DNA of 64,000 nt, taken from assembly GCF_014648495.1 (NCBI RefSeq), contig NZ_BMRF01000028.1, forward strand, positions 1 through 64,000, given 5' to 3'. Shown here piece after piece: positions 1 to 8,614 of the stretch. The notes beneath the pieces are model-generated. The model saw nothing but the letters and a program-made list of their open reading frames with translations. It had not been told where the DNA came from and did no database searches. Origin of the DNA: Actinomadura cremea. Its GTDB lineage: Bacteria > Actinomycetota > Actinomycetes > Streptosporangiales > Streptosporangiaceae. The translations under genes were made by a program, and so were the position numbers. How positions within the stretch are numbered: the first letter of the stretch is position 1; each line of letters opens with the position of its first letter.

Positions 1-65
1 CGCATGGTCGCACCGCTACCAACACCTCGCAGCTTGACATCTCAGCTCCTGGGATGTCTGACCGG

Positions 66-668
66 TCAGCCGCCCAGCCGGTGGCGCAGGACCTTGACGC
101 ACGCGTCGCGGCGGGTCTCGTCGCTCGGGTAGCGGCGGCGGCATTCGTCCTTCATCCAGGCGGGCGTCGCGTCGGCCCGAGGCGGCCTGCGGGTGCGGGG
201 ACGGTCCGCGCGCGGGCGTTCGCGGGCGCGCCCGTCGCCGGCCCCGGCCTTCGGGGCGGGCCCTCGCGGGCGGACGGCGGGAGAGGGCACGGCGGGAGAG
301 GGCACGGCGGGAGAGGGCACGGCGGGAGAGGGCCGGGCCCGGCCGCCGCCCGACGTCGGACGCGGGTCGCGTCCGGGCCGTCGCGCGTCCGGGGCCGCGG
401 GGGAGCCGGGACGGGCGAGCACGGGGCCGGGCGGCGGACGGTCCCTGTTCAGCCAGGCGTCCGGGGATCCGGCGGGACGCCGGGCCGCCGGGGCGCCCGG
501 CGGGGACGCGGCGTACAGGACGCCGGCGCCGACGGCGACGACCGCGACCGACAGCGCGGGGACGAGCAGGCGTCGCCGGCGGCGCCTCGGGGACGGTCCG
601 ACGCGCCAGGGTTCGTCGGGTTCCGGGGGCACGCGCGGGGCGGGTGGTCGCGGGTAGTCGTTCGCCAC
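66..668 (-). CDS. Proline/arginine-rich single-pass membrane protein
   Basis: Unrecognised 200-residue protein. Residues 1-33 form a short cytoplasmic segment ending in a run of arginines. One hydrophobic helix follows at about 34-55, then a long Pro/Arg/Ala-rich exported or periplasmic stretch. The middle contains four copies of the pentapeptide SPAVP. The last 35 residues (MKDECRRRYPSDETRRDAC) hold two cysteines and look like the only folded part. It lies about 115 bp downstream of the permease gene on the same strand and may be cotranscribed with it. No catalytic motif is visible; a cell-envelope role is inferred from topology only. Confidence 0.55.
   Translation of the reverse strand: MANDYPRPPAPRVPPEPDEPWRVGPSPRRRRRRLLVPALSVAVVAVGAGVLYAASPPGAPAARRPAGSPDAWLNRDRPPPGPVLARPGSPAAPDARRPGRDPRPTSGGGRARPSPAVPSPAVPSPAVPSPAVRPRGPAPKAGAGDGRARERPRADRPRTRRPPRADATPAWMKDECRRRYPSDETRRDACVKVLRHRLGG
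273..332. repeat. Four tandem 15-bp units inside a CDS
   Basis: Four head-to-tail 15-bp units (CACGGCGGGAGAGGG on the plus strand; the first differs in its first two bases). On the minus strand they encode SPAVP four times. The unit length is a multiple of three, so copy-number changes would keep the frame. Confidence 0.85.
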
Positions 669-783
669 GCGTCTTGACTACCAAGGGTCACGGTGCCGCC
701 ACAACGCGCCTCGCCGGGGTGCGGGCGGACGGCCGGACGGCCGGGCGGCGCGCGGCCGCGCGGGTCCCGGCCGTCCGCCCCCG

Positions 784-2211
784 TCACAGCAGGGCCACGC
801 CGAGGACGAGGACGAACGCGATGGCCGTGACGCCCTGCACCAGGGTCGCCGCGGTCTGCGCGCGGTAGGCGGTGGAGACGCTCATGCCGGAGAACTGCGT
901 GACGACCCAGAAGTAGGAGTCGTTGACGTGGCTGACCACCATCGCGCCCGCGCCGATGGCCATGACCGCCAGGACCTGCCCGACGGGGACGCCGCCCATC
1001 ATGGCGTCCAGGCCGAGCGCCGGCAGCAGCGGCTGCGCGAGGGTCGAGGTGATGATCAGGGCGGCGGTGCTGCTGCCCTGCGCGGTCTTCAGCAGCGCGG
1101 CCAGGGCGAACAGCACCAGCAGCGCGACGGGCCCGGCGACGGCCGAGCCGTCGCCGATGAGGGTCTTGATGTAGTCGGCGATGGGGGTCGCCTTGATCAC
1201 GGCGCCGAACGCGCCGCCCGCCCCGGTGATCACCAGGATGACGGCGGCGTCGGCCAGGCCCTCGCCGACCCAGGTGGTCAGCACCTCGGCGTCGCGGCGG
1301 GCGGGCAGCAGCGCCAGCGCCAGCACGACGCCGAGCAGCAGGGCGTTGACGGGCGTGCCCAGATCGGCCAGGACGTCGCCGAGCGCGCCGTCGACCAGGG
1401 TGCCGTCGCCGGACGGGAACGAGGCGACCGAGCCGATCGCCATCAGCAGGATCGGCACCAGGATGGGGGTGACCGCGCGGCCGAGGCCGGGGATGCGGTC
1501 GAACTGCGCCTTGTACTCCTCGAACGTCTGCTCGGCCTGCGGCAGAGCGCTCTCCAGGTGCGCGGTGCGGCGCAGCGCCCACGCCAGCCCGGCGATGGTG
1601 GCGACCAGGGACACCGGGATGCCGAACAGGATGACCCAGATCAGCCCGTCGGAGCCGATGCCGACGTTGCCGGCCGCCGCGATCGGGCCGGGCGTCGGCG
1701 GGACGAACGTGTGCGAGGCGTACAGGCCGGTGGCCAGCGCGGTGCCGAGGACGACGGGGTTCTTGCCGGTCTTGCGGGCGATCGAGCGCTGCAGCGGCGA
1801 CAGCACCACGTATCCGGAGTCGCAGAACACCGGGATGGACACGACCCAGCCGATCAGCGACATGGCGATCGCCGGATGCCGCTTGCCGACGATTTTCAGG
1901 ACGGCGTCGGCGAGGGTGACGGCGGCGCCGGTGCGCTCCAGCACCTTCCCGATGATCGTCCCAAAGATGATCACCAGTCCGATGCTCGCCAGGATCGACC
2001 CGAAGCCCTCGGCGATCGTCCCGCCGAGGTCGGCGACGTAGGGCCGGTCGGAGCCGGCGGCGGAGCCGATCCCCATGGCCGCGAGCCCGAACGCGAACGT
2101 CGCCAGGACGATCGCCAGGAACGGGTGCAGCTTGAACCGCCCGCTCAGCAGGATGATCAGGCCGATGCTCGCGGCGAGCGCGAGCAGCAGGAAGGGACCG
2201 GTGGTGGTCAT
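784..2211 (-). CDS. GntP-family proton/organic-acid symporter (gluconate or glycerate permease)
   Basis: 475-residue polytopic protein with about 12-14 hydrophobic segments, the usual GntP length. GntP hallmarks include an N-terminal segment followed by RFKLHPFLAIVLA, the PVFCDSGYVVLSPL region near residue 135, THTFVPPTPGP-like SHTFVPPTPGPIAAAGN near 175, and AQGSSTAALI near 380. GntP members import gluconate or related sugar acids with protons. The glycerate kinase gene directly upstream on the same strand (86 bp gap) argues that this copy carries glycerate or a related C3/C6 acid. The start ATG at 2211 is preceded by a GGAG-like site. Family is secure; substrate is inferred from context. 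Confidence 0.9.
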   Translation of the reverse strand: MTTTGPFLLLALAASIGLIILLSGRFKLHPFLAIVLATFAFGLAAMGIGSAAGSDRPYVADLGGTIAEGFGSILASIGLVIIFGTIIGKVLERTGAAVTLADAVLKIVGKRHPAIAMSLIGWVVSIPVFCDSGYVVLSPLQRSIARKTGKNPVVLGTALATGLYASHTFVPPTPGPIAAAGNVGIGSDGLIWVILFGIPVSLVATIAGLAWALRRTAHLESALPQAEQTFEEYKAQFDRIPGLGRAVTPILVPILLMAIGSVASFPSGDGTLVDGALGDVLADLGTPVNALLLGVVLALALLPARRDAEVLTTWVGEGLADAAVILVITGAGGAFGAVIKATPIADYIKTLIGDGSAVAGPVALLVLFALAALLKTAQGSSTAALIITSTLAQPLLPALGLDAMMGGVPVGQVLAVMAIGAGAMVVSHVNDSYFWVVTQFSGMSVSTAYRAQTAATLVQGVTAIAFVLVLGVALL

Positions 2212-2297
2212 GGAACTCCTTGACGTGCCGTGCGTGGGGGTGGGCGGCCCGGGCCGCGGGGGAGCGGTGCGGGCCGTCGCTCATGGGGCGGGGGCGG

Positions 2298-3425
2298 TCA
2301 GGACGTGCGCAGCCGCACGACCTGCTCGGCGAGGTCGGCCAGCAGCGGCGCCGCCGAGCCGATGAGCTCGTCGAGCGTCCGGGGTCCGTCGGCGAGGCTG
2401 AACGCGGCGGTCAGCCCGAGGGCGTGCAGCTCGTCCAGCGGCCCGGCGACCGATCCGGCGAGCGCGGCGACCGGGACGCCGCGGCGGGCGGCGAGCTCGG
2501 CGACCACCGAGACGACCTTGCCGCCCGCGCTCTGCCCGTCCAGCCGCCCCTCCCCGGTGATCACCAGGTCGGCGGACTCGAGCGCGGCGGGCAGGCCGAC
2601 CATGTCGGCGACCAGCTCGGCGCCGCGGGCGGGTTCGGCGCCCAGCACCGCGACGAGCCCGCCGCAGGTCCCGCCGGCCGCGCCCGCGCCGGGCAGGTCG
2701 TGGACGGCGACGCCGTAGCGGGCCCGCAGGACGTCGGCGAAGCGGGTCAGGGCGGCGTCCAGCTCCCGCACCTGCGCGGGGTCGGCGCCCTTCTGCGGCC
2801 CGAACACCGCGGCGGCGCCGGACGGCCCGACGAACGGGTTGGTGACGTCGCACGCGACGCGGAACCGGGTCTCGCGGACCGCGGCGGGGACGCCGGCGTC
2901 GTCGATCGCGGCGATCCCGGCGAGCGCGGCGCCGCCGGGCGGCAGCCGCGCGCCGTCCGCGCCGGTGAACCGGACGCCGAGGGCGCGCAGCAGGCCGGTG
3001 CCGCCGTCGGTGGTGGCGCTGCCGCCGACGCAGACCAGGACGTCGCGGGCGCCGCGGGCGACGGCGTCGGCGATGAGCTCGCCGGTCCCGGTGGTGTCGG
3101 CCCGCATGGGGTCGCGCTCGCCGGCGGCCAGCAGCGGCAGCCCGGACGCCGCGGCCAGCTCGACGACCGCCGCGCGCCCGTCCCGGGAGATCGCGTAGCG
3201 GGCCTCGACCGGGCGGCCGAGCGGGCCGGTGACGGTGCGGGTGATCTCCTCGCCGCCGCGGGCGCGCAGGAAGCAGTCCACGGTGCCCTCGCCGCCGTCG
3301 GCCATCGGCACCGGCGTGACGGTCGCGCCGGGCGCCGCGCGGCGGACGCCGGTCTCCACGGCCGCGCACACGGCGGCCGCGCTGAGGCCCCCCTTGAACG
3401 AGTCGGGCGCGACGACGATGCGCAC
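2298..3425 (-). CDS. glxK: Glycerate kinase (type 2, GlxK/GarK family)
   Basis: 375 residues, full length for the family. Shows the N-terminal VAPDSFKGGLSA motif, VPMADGGEGTVD at about 39-50, TGTGEL at 112-117, the glycine-rich GGSATTDGGTG at 133-143, and ITGEGRLDGQSAGGK near 287. The family phosphorylates D-glycerate to 2- or 3-phosphoglycerate, feeding glyoxylate/allantoin or sugar-diacid breakdown into glycolysis. The GTG start at 3425 begins VRIVVAPDS. It lies between the CdaR-type regulator and the GntP permease, all on the minus strand, so the three probably form a glycerate-uptake operon. Confidence 0.92.
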   Translation of the reverse strand: MRIVVAPDSFKGGLSAAAVCAAVETGVRRAAPGATVTPVPMADGGEGTVDCFLRARGGEEITRTVTGPLGRPVEARYAISRDGRAAVVELAAASGLPLLAAGERDPMRADTTGTGELIADAVARGARDVLVCVGGSATTDGGTGLLRALGVRFTGADGARLPPGGAALAGIAAIDDAGVPAAVRETRFRVACDVTNPFVGPSGAAAVFGPQKGADPAQVRELDAALTRFADVLRARYGVAVHDLPGAGAAGGTCGGLVAVLGAEPARGAELVADMVGLPAALESADLVITGEGRLDGQSAGGKVVSVVAELAARRGVPVAALAGSVAGPLDELHALGLTAAFSLADGPRTLDELIGSAAPLLADLAEQVVRLRTS

Positions 3426-3523
3426 GGGCGTCCTCCTGCTGCTCGGAAGGTACCGGTCGAGGTCCTGGTCGGGGACCTGGTCACCGGGGGTGTGGACAGA
3501 CCTTAGAAGCGGCGGGCGAGGCC

Positions 3524-3542
3524 GGGCACCGGCCCGGTGCCC
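3524..3542. terminator. Short GC-rich hairpin downstream of the CdaR gene
   Basis: An 8-bp perfect stem (GGGCACCG / CGGTGCCC) with a 3-nt loop, 49 bp past the regulator stop and 99 bp before the kinase start. It could weakly terminate the regulator transcript or lie in the kinase leader. No T-run follows. Confidence 0.35.
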
Positions 3543-3590
3543 AAAGTCCGGCCCGCCGGCGGGCGCCGGGTTTGTGCGGGACGCCGAAGA

Positions 3591-4670
3591 TCAGTCGAGG
3601 TCGGTCAGGTGCAGGGCCACGCGCAGCGCGACGGCGTCGTCGAACGCGCGCGGGTCGCGTCCGGTCAGCGCGGCGACGCGGCCGAGCCGGTACACCAGGG
3701 TGTTGCGGTGGACGTTCAGCGCCCGCGCGGCCTGCGCGACGTGCCGTCCGTGGTCGAAGTAGGCGCGCAGGGTGCGGCGCAGCTCGTCGGGGAGCGGGCC
3801 GAGGATCCGGGCGGCGGCGGCGCCGGACGCCGCGGCCGGCAGGTCGGCGAGCAGGACGCTCACCTCCTGGTCGCGCAGCGTCGTCACGTCCGGCAGGGTG
3901 CGGCGGCGCAGCGCGAGGCGGGCGCGGCGGACGGTCTCGGCGAGGGCGCCGAAGTCGGCGGACGTCCCGCCGTCCAGCAGGCACGCGCGGGGCAGGTCCC
4001 GGCGCAGCTCCAGCAGCCGTCCGCGCAGCGCGGCGGGCGCGGCCGCACCGGCCACCACCCACAGGGTGCCGGTGACGTCGACGGACGCCAGGACCTGCTG
4101 CTCGCCGCCGCCGAGCCGCCGGTAGAGGCTGCCCGCGGCGCCCATCGCGTCGGCGGCGGCGTCGGCGGCGGGGCGCAGCGCGAACAGCGCGAACGGCGCC
4201 TCCGGGCGGGCGTCGACCAGCCGGAGCCGCTGCCGCCACGCCGTCGCGGTCAGCCGTCCCGACAGCAGGTCGGCGACGATCTGGTCGCGGGTGCGGCGCC
4301 GCCATTCGGCCTCGGCCCGCATCGCCTGCTGGGTGATCATCAGCTCGGTCATCAGGGCGACGGCCTCGGCCAGGTCGCCGACCTCGCGGGGCTCGCCGGT
4401 CACCCCGACGACCCCGGCGATCTCCGCGCCGATCCGGACCGGCAGGTTGACCCCGGCGCGGGTGCCGCGCATCCGCCGCGCCTGGGCGCCGGTGACCGCG
4501 ACGGGCGCGCCGCCGCGCAGGACCTGGACGGCGCCGTCGTGCACGCCCCCGACGCGGTCCCGGTCGCCGCTGGCGATGATGACGCCGCGCCCGTCCATGA
4601 GGTTCACGTTCCGGCCGAGGCGCCGCATGATCTCGTCCACGATGGCCTGGGCGTCCGCACCGGTGATCAC
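3591..4670 (-). CDS. cdaR: CdaR/PucR-family sugar-diacid regulator
   Basis: 359 residues. The first ~135 match the diacid-recognition domain (ADAQAIVDEIMRRLGRNVNLMD, later IGAEIAGVVGVTGEPREV). A GGDEF-like middle follows, then a C-terminal PucR-type helix-turn-helix (ALNVHRNTLVYRL at about 317-329). The E. coli relative CdaR activates glucarate/galactarate/glycerate genes in response to diacids or glycerate. It is encoded upstream of the glycerate kinase and permease, its likely targets. GTG start at 4670. The 178 bp to the ABC-F start on the opposite strand must hold both promoters. Confidence 0.9.
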   Translation of the reverse strand: MITGADAQAIVDEIMRRLGRNVNLMDGRGVIIASGDRDRVGGVHDGAVQVLRGGAPVAVTGAQARRMRGTRAGVNLPVRIGAEIAGVVGVTGEPREVGDLAEAVALMTELMITQQAMRAEAEWRRRTRDQIVADLLSGRLTATAWRQRLRLVDARPEAPFALFALRPAADAAADAMGAAGSLYRRLGGGEQQVLASVDVTGTLWVVAGAAAPAALRGRLLELRRDLPRACLLDGGTSADFGALAETVRRARLALRRRTLPDVTTLRDQEVSVLLADLPAAASGAAAARILGPLPDELRRTLRAYFDHGRHVAQAARALNVHRNTLVYRLGRVAALTGRDPRAFDDAVALRVALHLTDLD

Positions 4671-4766
4671 GCCGCCACTCTATGCGGCGGGCGCGCGAGG
4701 GCCCCTCGGGCGGCGCTCCGCAAAAACAGGGTGCATCGTCCGGGCGGGCCGGGCACACTCGGTGCC

Positions 4767-4790
4767 ATGTCCACGCCCCGGATCTCCTAG
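4767..4790 (+). CDS. Seven-codon leader ORF upstream of the ABC-F gene
   Basis: ATG followed by six codons and TAG, encoding MSTPRIS. A plausible -10 (CACACT, 4754-4759) places transcription start near 4766, so the leader would be translated leaderless. The stop codon abuts the hairpin at 4792-4826. This is the arrangement of a ribosome-sensing attenuator: slowed or stalled ribosomes on the leader would alter folding ahead of the ABC-F start. Seen: ORF, stop and hairpin. Inferred: the control function. Confidence 0.45.
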   Translation: MSTPRIS

Positions 4791-4791
4791 C

Positions 4792-4826
4792 CAGGACACC
4801 CGCGTCCACGCCACCCGTGTGTCCTG
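4792..4826 (+). promoter_or_regulatory. Leader hairpin between the short ORF and the ABC-F start
   Basis: Perfect 8-bp inverted repeat CAGGACAC (4792-4799) / GTGTCCTG (4819-4826) with a 19-nt loop. It starts one base after the leader TAG and ends 22 nt before the ABC-F ATG, just upstream of the GGAG ribosome site at about 4836. A ribosome at the leader stop would cover the left arm. Confidence 0.5.
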
Positions 4827-4848
4827 TACCGATCCGGAGCGTCACCTC

Positions 4849-6462
4849 ATGCTCTCTTTCCGTGATGTCGACGTGCGCGTCGGCTCCCGCCCGCTGCTGT
4901 CGGGCGTCACCGCCCACGTCGCGCCCGGCGACCGCGTCGGGCTGGCCGGCCGCAACGGCGCCGGCAAGACCACCCTGCTGAAGGTCCTGGCCGGGCGGCT
5001 CCCGGCCGCCGCCGGCACCGTCGTGCGCACCGGGCCGGTGTCGTACCTGCCGCAGAACCCGGCCGCGGCCGATCCGCGCGTGACGGTCCTGGACCGCGTC
5101 CTGTCCGCCCGCGGGATGGACGAGGCCGTCCGGGCGCTGCGGGCCGCCGAGGACGACCTGGCCGAACGCGGCGACGAACGGGCGATGGCCCGGTACGCGC
5201 GGGCCGCGGCCCGGTTCCAGGCGGCCGGCGGGTACGCCGCCGAGGCCGGGGCCGCGCGGGTCGCAGCCGGGCTCGGCCTGCCCGGCGGGCTGCTGGGGCG
5301 GCCGGTCGGCGCGCTGTCGGGCGGGCAGCGCCGCCGCGTGGAGCTGGCCCGCGTCCTGTTCGGCGACCGCTCCCGCGACGGCGCGGGGGAGGACGGCACG
5401 CTGCTGCTGGACGAGCCCACCAACCACCTGGACGGCGACGCGGTCGCGTGGCTGCGCGGGTTCCTGGCGGGCCACCGCGGCGGCCTGGTGCTGATCACCC
5501 ACGACACCGGGCTGCTGGAGGAGGTGGTGAACCGGGTGTGGCACCTGGACCCGGGGCGGGCCGCGCTGGACGTCCACAACACCGGCTGGTCGACGTTCCT
5601 GGCCGACCGGGACGCCGCGGACCGGCGGCGGGCGCGGCGCCGCGCGGCGGCCGAGCGGAAGGCGACCGCCCTGCACGCGCAGGCCGACCGGATGCGCGGC
5701 AGCGTCGCGACGGCCGTCCGCGCGAAGGACATGGCGCGGCGGGCCGACCGGATGCTGGCCGAGACGGCCCCGCCGCGCCGCGCGGAGCGGGTCGCGCGGT
5801 TCCGGCTGCCCGATCCGGCGCCGTGCGGGCGGATCCCCCTGGGCGCGGTGAGCCTGGTGCGGTCGTTCGGCGGCGTGCGGATCCTGCGGGGCGTGGACCT
5901 GGCGGTGGACCGGGGCGCGCGGCTGGCGGTGCTGGGGCCGAACGGGGCGGGGAAGACGACGCTGCTGCGGATCCTGGCGGGGCGGGACCGTCCCGACTCG
6001 GGACGGGTGGTGCACGGGCCGGGCCTGCGGCTCGGGTACTTCGCGCAGGAGCACGACACCCTGGACCCGGCGCGGACCGTCCGGGAGAACCTCGCCGCCG
6101 CCGCCCCGCACCTGACCGGCGGGCAGGCGCGGGACGTGCTGGGGTCGTTCCTGTTCGGCGGGGACGACGCCGACAAGCCCGCGGGGGTGCTGTCGGGCGG
6201 GGAGCGGACGCGGCTGGCGCTGGCGGGGCTGGTGGCGTCGTCGGCGAACGTGCTGCTGCTGGACGAGCCGACCAACGATCTGGACCCGGAGTCGCGGGAG
6301 GAGGTCCTGGCGGCGGTGGGCGCGTACCGGGGCGCGGTGGTGATGGTGACGCACGACGAGCGGGCGGTGGAGGCGCTGCGCCCGGAGCGGGTCCTGCTGC
6401 TGCCGGACGGCGTGGAGGACATGTGGAGCGCCGACTACGCGGAACTGGTCGCACTGTCGTGA
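4849..6462 (+). CDS. ABC-F family ATPase (ribosome-protection / translation factor type)
   Basis: 537 residues with two ABC domains and no membrane segment, the ABC-F layout. Domain 1: Walker A GRNGAGKTT at 34-42, signature LSGGQ near 157, Walker B LLLDEPTNHLD. A charged Arg/Ala-rich linker spans about 240-320 (AERKATALHAQADRMRGS). Domain 2: GPNGAGKTT near 364, LSGGE near 447, LLLDEPTNDLD near 475. ABC-F proteins bind the ribosomal E site; some displace ribosome-targeting antibiotics, others are housekeeping. The leader ORF and hairpin favour the inducible resistance class. ATG 4849 was chosen because the conserved LSFRDVDVRVG begins there with GGAG 8 nt upstream. The end overlaps the convergent WYL gene by 28 bp. 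Confidence 0.9.
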   Translation: MLSFRDVDVRVGSRPLLSGVTAHVAPGDRVGLAGRNGAGKTTLLKVLAGRLPAAAGTVVRTGPVSYLPQNPAAADPRVTVLDRVLSARGMDEAVRALRAAEDDLAERGDERAMARYARAAARFQAAGGYAAEAGAARVAAGLGLPGGLLGRPVGALSGGQRRRVELARVLFGDRSRDGAGEDGTLLLDEPTNHLDGDAVAWLRGFLAGHRGGLVLITHDTGLLEEVVNRVWHLDPGRAALDVHNTGWSTFLADRDAADRRRARRRAAAERKATALHAQADRMRGSVATAVRAKDMARRADRMLAETAPPRRAERVARFRLPDPAPCGRIPLGAVSLVRSFGGVRILRGVDLAVDRGARLAVLGPNGAGKTTLLRILAGRDRPDSGRVVHGPGLRLGYFAQEHDTLDPARTVRENLAAAAPHLTGGQARDVLGSFLFGGDDADKPAGVLSGGERTRLALAGLVASSANVLLLDEPTNDLDPESREEVLAAVGAYRGAVVMVTHDERAVEALRPERVLLLPDGVEDMWSADYAELVALS

Positions 6463-7421
6463 GGTGCACTCTCGTGGACCGCGCCGTCGTGAGGTGCACT
6501 GTCGTGAGGCGTCGCCGGGCCGGGTTCCGGTAGCCGGTCGCGGAGGGCGCGCAGGCGGGTCCGGACCTCTGCCGAGGCGTCCACCAGCGTGACGGCGGCG
6601 TCGAGGACCGCGATCGCGGCGGTGTACTGGGCGACCGGTTCGGCCGATTCGGCGCTGAGGCGGACGACGCACGCGTCCGGCCCGCGCGGCTCGATGCCGC
6701 CGGGGACGCGGGCGAACAGGCGGGACCGCAGCGTCTCGGCGCCGAGCGCGACCTCGAGCCGGGCGGTGTGGCGGTACGCGGCGGCGGCGAACGACCGGGC
6801 GAGGTGGGCGGCCGGGTCGGGGGCGGGCAGCGGGCGCGGGTGGAAGCGGTCGTGCGCGGGCCGCGGGTCGGTGATCCGGTCGACGCGGAAGGTCCGCCAG
6901 TCCGCCCGGTCCGGGTCGTGGGCGATCAGGTACCACCGGCCCTCGGCGGCGACCAGGTGGTGCGGCTCGACGCGCCGGGCGCCGACCGCGCCGGCGCGGT
7001 CGGCGTAGTCGAAGGCCAGCAGGTGGCGGTCGCGGCAGCAGGAGGCGAGCACGGCCAGCACCAGGGGGTCGGCGCGGGGGGCGCCGCGCGCGGGCAGGGC
7101 GGTGGCGGCGCCGAGCGCAGCCAGCCGGGGGCGCAGCCGGGGCGGCAGGACCCGTTCCAGTTTCGCCAGGGCCCGCATCGAGCTCTCCTCGATCCCGGCG
7201 ACGCCGCCGCCGGCGGCCGTGACCAGCCCGGACGCGACCGCGATCGCCTCCTCGTCGTCCAGCAGCAGCGGCGGCAGGTTGCGGCCGGACGCCAGCCGGT
7301 AGCCGCCCGCGGTGCCGGTGGTGCTCTCCACCGGGTAGTCGAGCGCGCGGAGCCGGTCGATGTCGCGGCGCATGGTGCGGCCGCTGACGCCGAGCCGGTC
7401 GGCGAGTTCGGCCCCGGACAA
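6435..7421 (-). pseudogene. WYL-domain regulator lacking its native N-terminus
   Basis: Helix-turn-helix ([20 protein letters not shown]) followed by the YafY/WYL ligand-binding region (VEPHHLVAAEGRWYLIAHD, WRTFRVDRI) and a C-terminal extension, 328 residues. Full-length relatives begin about 20 residues earlier with a short helix. Here the frame meets TGA at 7479-7481 and only a TTG (7421) can start it, without a clear ribosome site. Directly upstream lies the 5'-truncated FAD oxidase in divergent orientation, so a deletion probably removed both gene starts and the shared promoter. WYL regulators usually control a divergent neighbour. It might still be expressed from TTG; function is doubtful. 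Confidence 0.7.
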
Positions 7422-7424
7422 TTC

Positions 7425-8562
7425 GCTGGCGGTGCAGGCGAGCGGCCACGGCCGGGCCGCCCCGACCGTGGCCGCTGATCAGCACGCGCCGCATGTCCGG
7501 CGTGCGCGTCGACCCGCGGGCCCGCGTCGCGTGGGTCGAGGCGGCCGCGCCGCACGGCCTGGCGCCGCTGTCGGGCGGCTTCCCCGGCGTGGGCGCGGTC
7601 TCCTACACGCTGGGCGGCGGGGTGGGCCTGCTGGCCCGCCGGTACGGGTTCGCCGCCGACCACGTGCGCCGCTTCGACCTGGTCACCCTCGACGCGCGGC
7701 TCCGCCGGGTCACGGCGGACTCCGACCCCGACCTGTTCTGGGCGCTGCGCGGCGGCGGCGGCAACTTCGGCGTGGTCACCGGCATGGAGGTCGACCTGTT
7801 CCCGGTGGCCCGCGTCTACGGCGGGAACCTGTCCTTCGACGTCGGGCTGGTCCCCGGCGTGCTGGAGGCGTGGCGCGGCTGGACCGGCACCGTGCCCGAG
7901 GAGATGACCTCGGCGGTGACGATCCTGACCTATCCCGACCTGCCGATGCTGCCCGAGCCCTGCGCGGACGCCACGTCGCCCAGATCGCGGTCTGCTACGC
8001 CGGCCCGCGGGAGGAGGGGCGCCGGCTGGTGGAACCGCTGCGCTCCCTCGGGCCCGTCCTGGGGGACACGCTCCGCGAGCTGCCCTACGCCGACTCGGGT
8101 TCGGTGTTCGACGAGCCCGCCGAGCCCCACGCCTACCGGTCGCGGAACCTGCTGGTGAGCGGGCTCGACGCCGGCGGCCTGGCCGGGCTGACGGCGGCCG
8201 CGGGGCCGTCGGCGCCGGTCATGACCGTGGCGGGGGTGCGGCACCTGGGCGGCGCGCTGGCGCGTGCGCCCCGCGTCGCCGCCGCCGTCGGTCACCGGGA
8301 CGCCGCCTTCGCGGTGTCGGTCCTGTCGCCGGTGGAGCCCGGTGAGGAAGAGGCGGTGCGCGGCGTGCACCGCGACGCCCTCGCGCCGTTCGCGGGCGAG
8401 GGGCTGGGCCGTTCCCTCAACTTCGCCTTCGGGCCGCTGGAGCCGGACGAGGTGCGTTCCGCGTTCGCCCCCGCGGACCACGACCGCCTCGCGCGCCTGA
8501 AGGGCGAGTACGACCCGCACGGCCTGCTGCACGTCAACCATCGCATCGAGCCCGCCGGATAG
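7425..8562 (+). pseudogene. FAD-linked oxidase (berberine-bridge type), 5'-truncated and frameshifted
   Basis: Recognisable FAD_binding_4 oxidoreductase. The remnant starts at [10 protein letters not shown] (7433 on), shifts frame near 7475, and continues [20 protein letters not shown]. The segment that should follow (GATWGDV-type) is missing before [31 protein letters not shown] and [16 protein letters not shown] are intact. A second shift occurs in the C-run at 7958-7960, where LPEP should continue [16 protein letters not shown]. The C-terminal half then runs to the stop at 8562, ending with the BBE-like YDPHGLLHVNHRI. The first ~50-60 residues are absent. Active enzymes of this family oxidise alcohols or amines using covalent FAD; this copy should be inactive. 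Confidence 0.75.
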
Positions 8563-8588
8563 CGGGCGCCGTCCACCGCCCGTTGATA

Positions 8589-8604
8589 ATCTCAACGTTG
8601 AGAT
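8589..8604. promoter_or_regulatory. Palindromic operator of the MarR gene
   Basis: Perfect 16-bp palindrome ATCTCAACGTTGAGAT immediately upstream of the AGGAGG site of the MarR gene. Its size and place fit a MarR-family autoregulatory operator blocking transcription or initiation. Confidence 0.65.
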
Positions 8605-8614
8605 AGGAGGGGTG

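Noticed and set aside
273-332. CRISPR-like short repeats
   Set aside because: Units are contiguous, lack spacers and encode a protein repeat.
3481-7494. 1,337-residue minus-strand open frame across the CdaR, ABC-F and WYL genes
   Set aside because: Arg/Pro-rich antisense artefact; real genes with complete motifs occupy both strands here.
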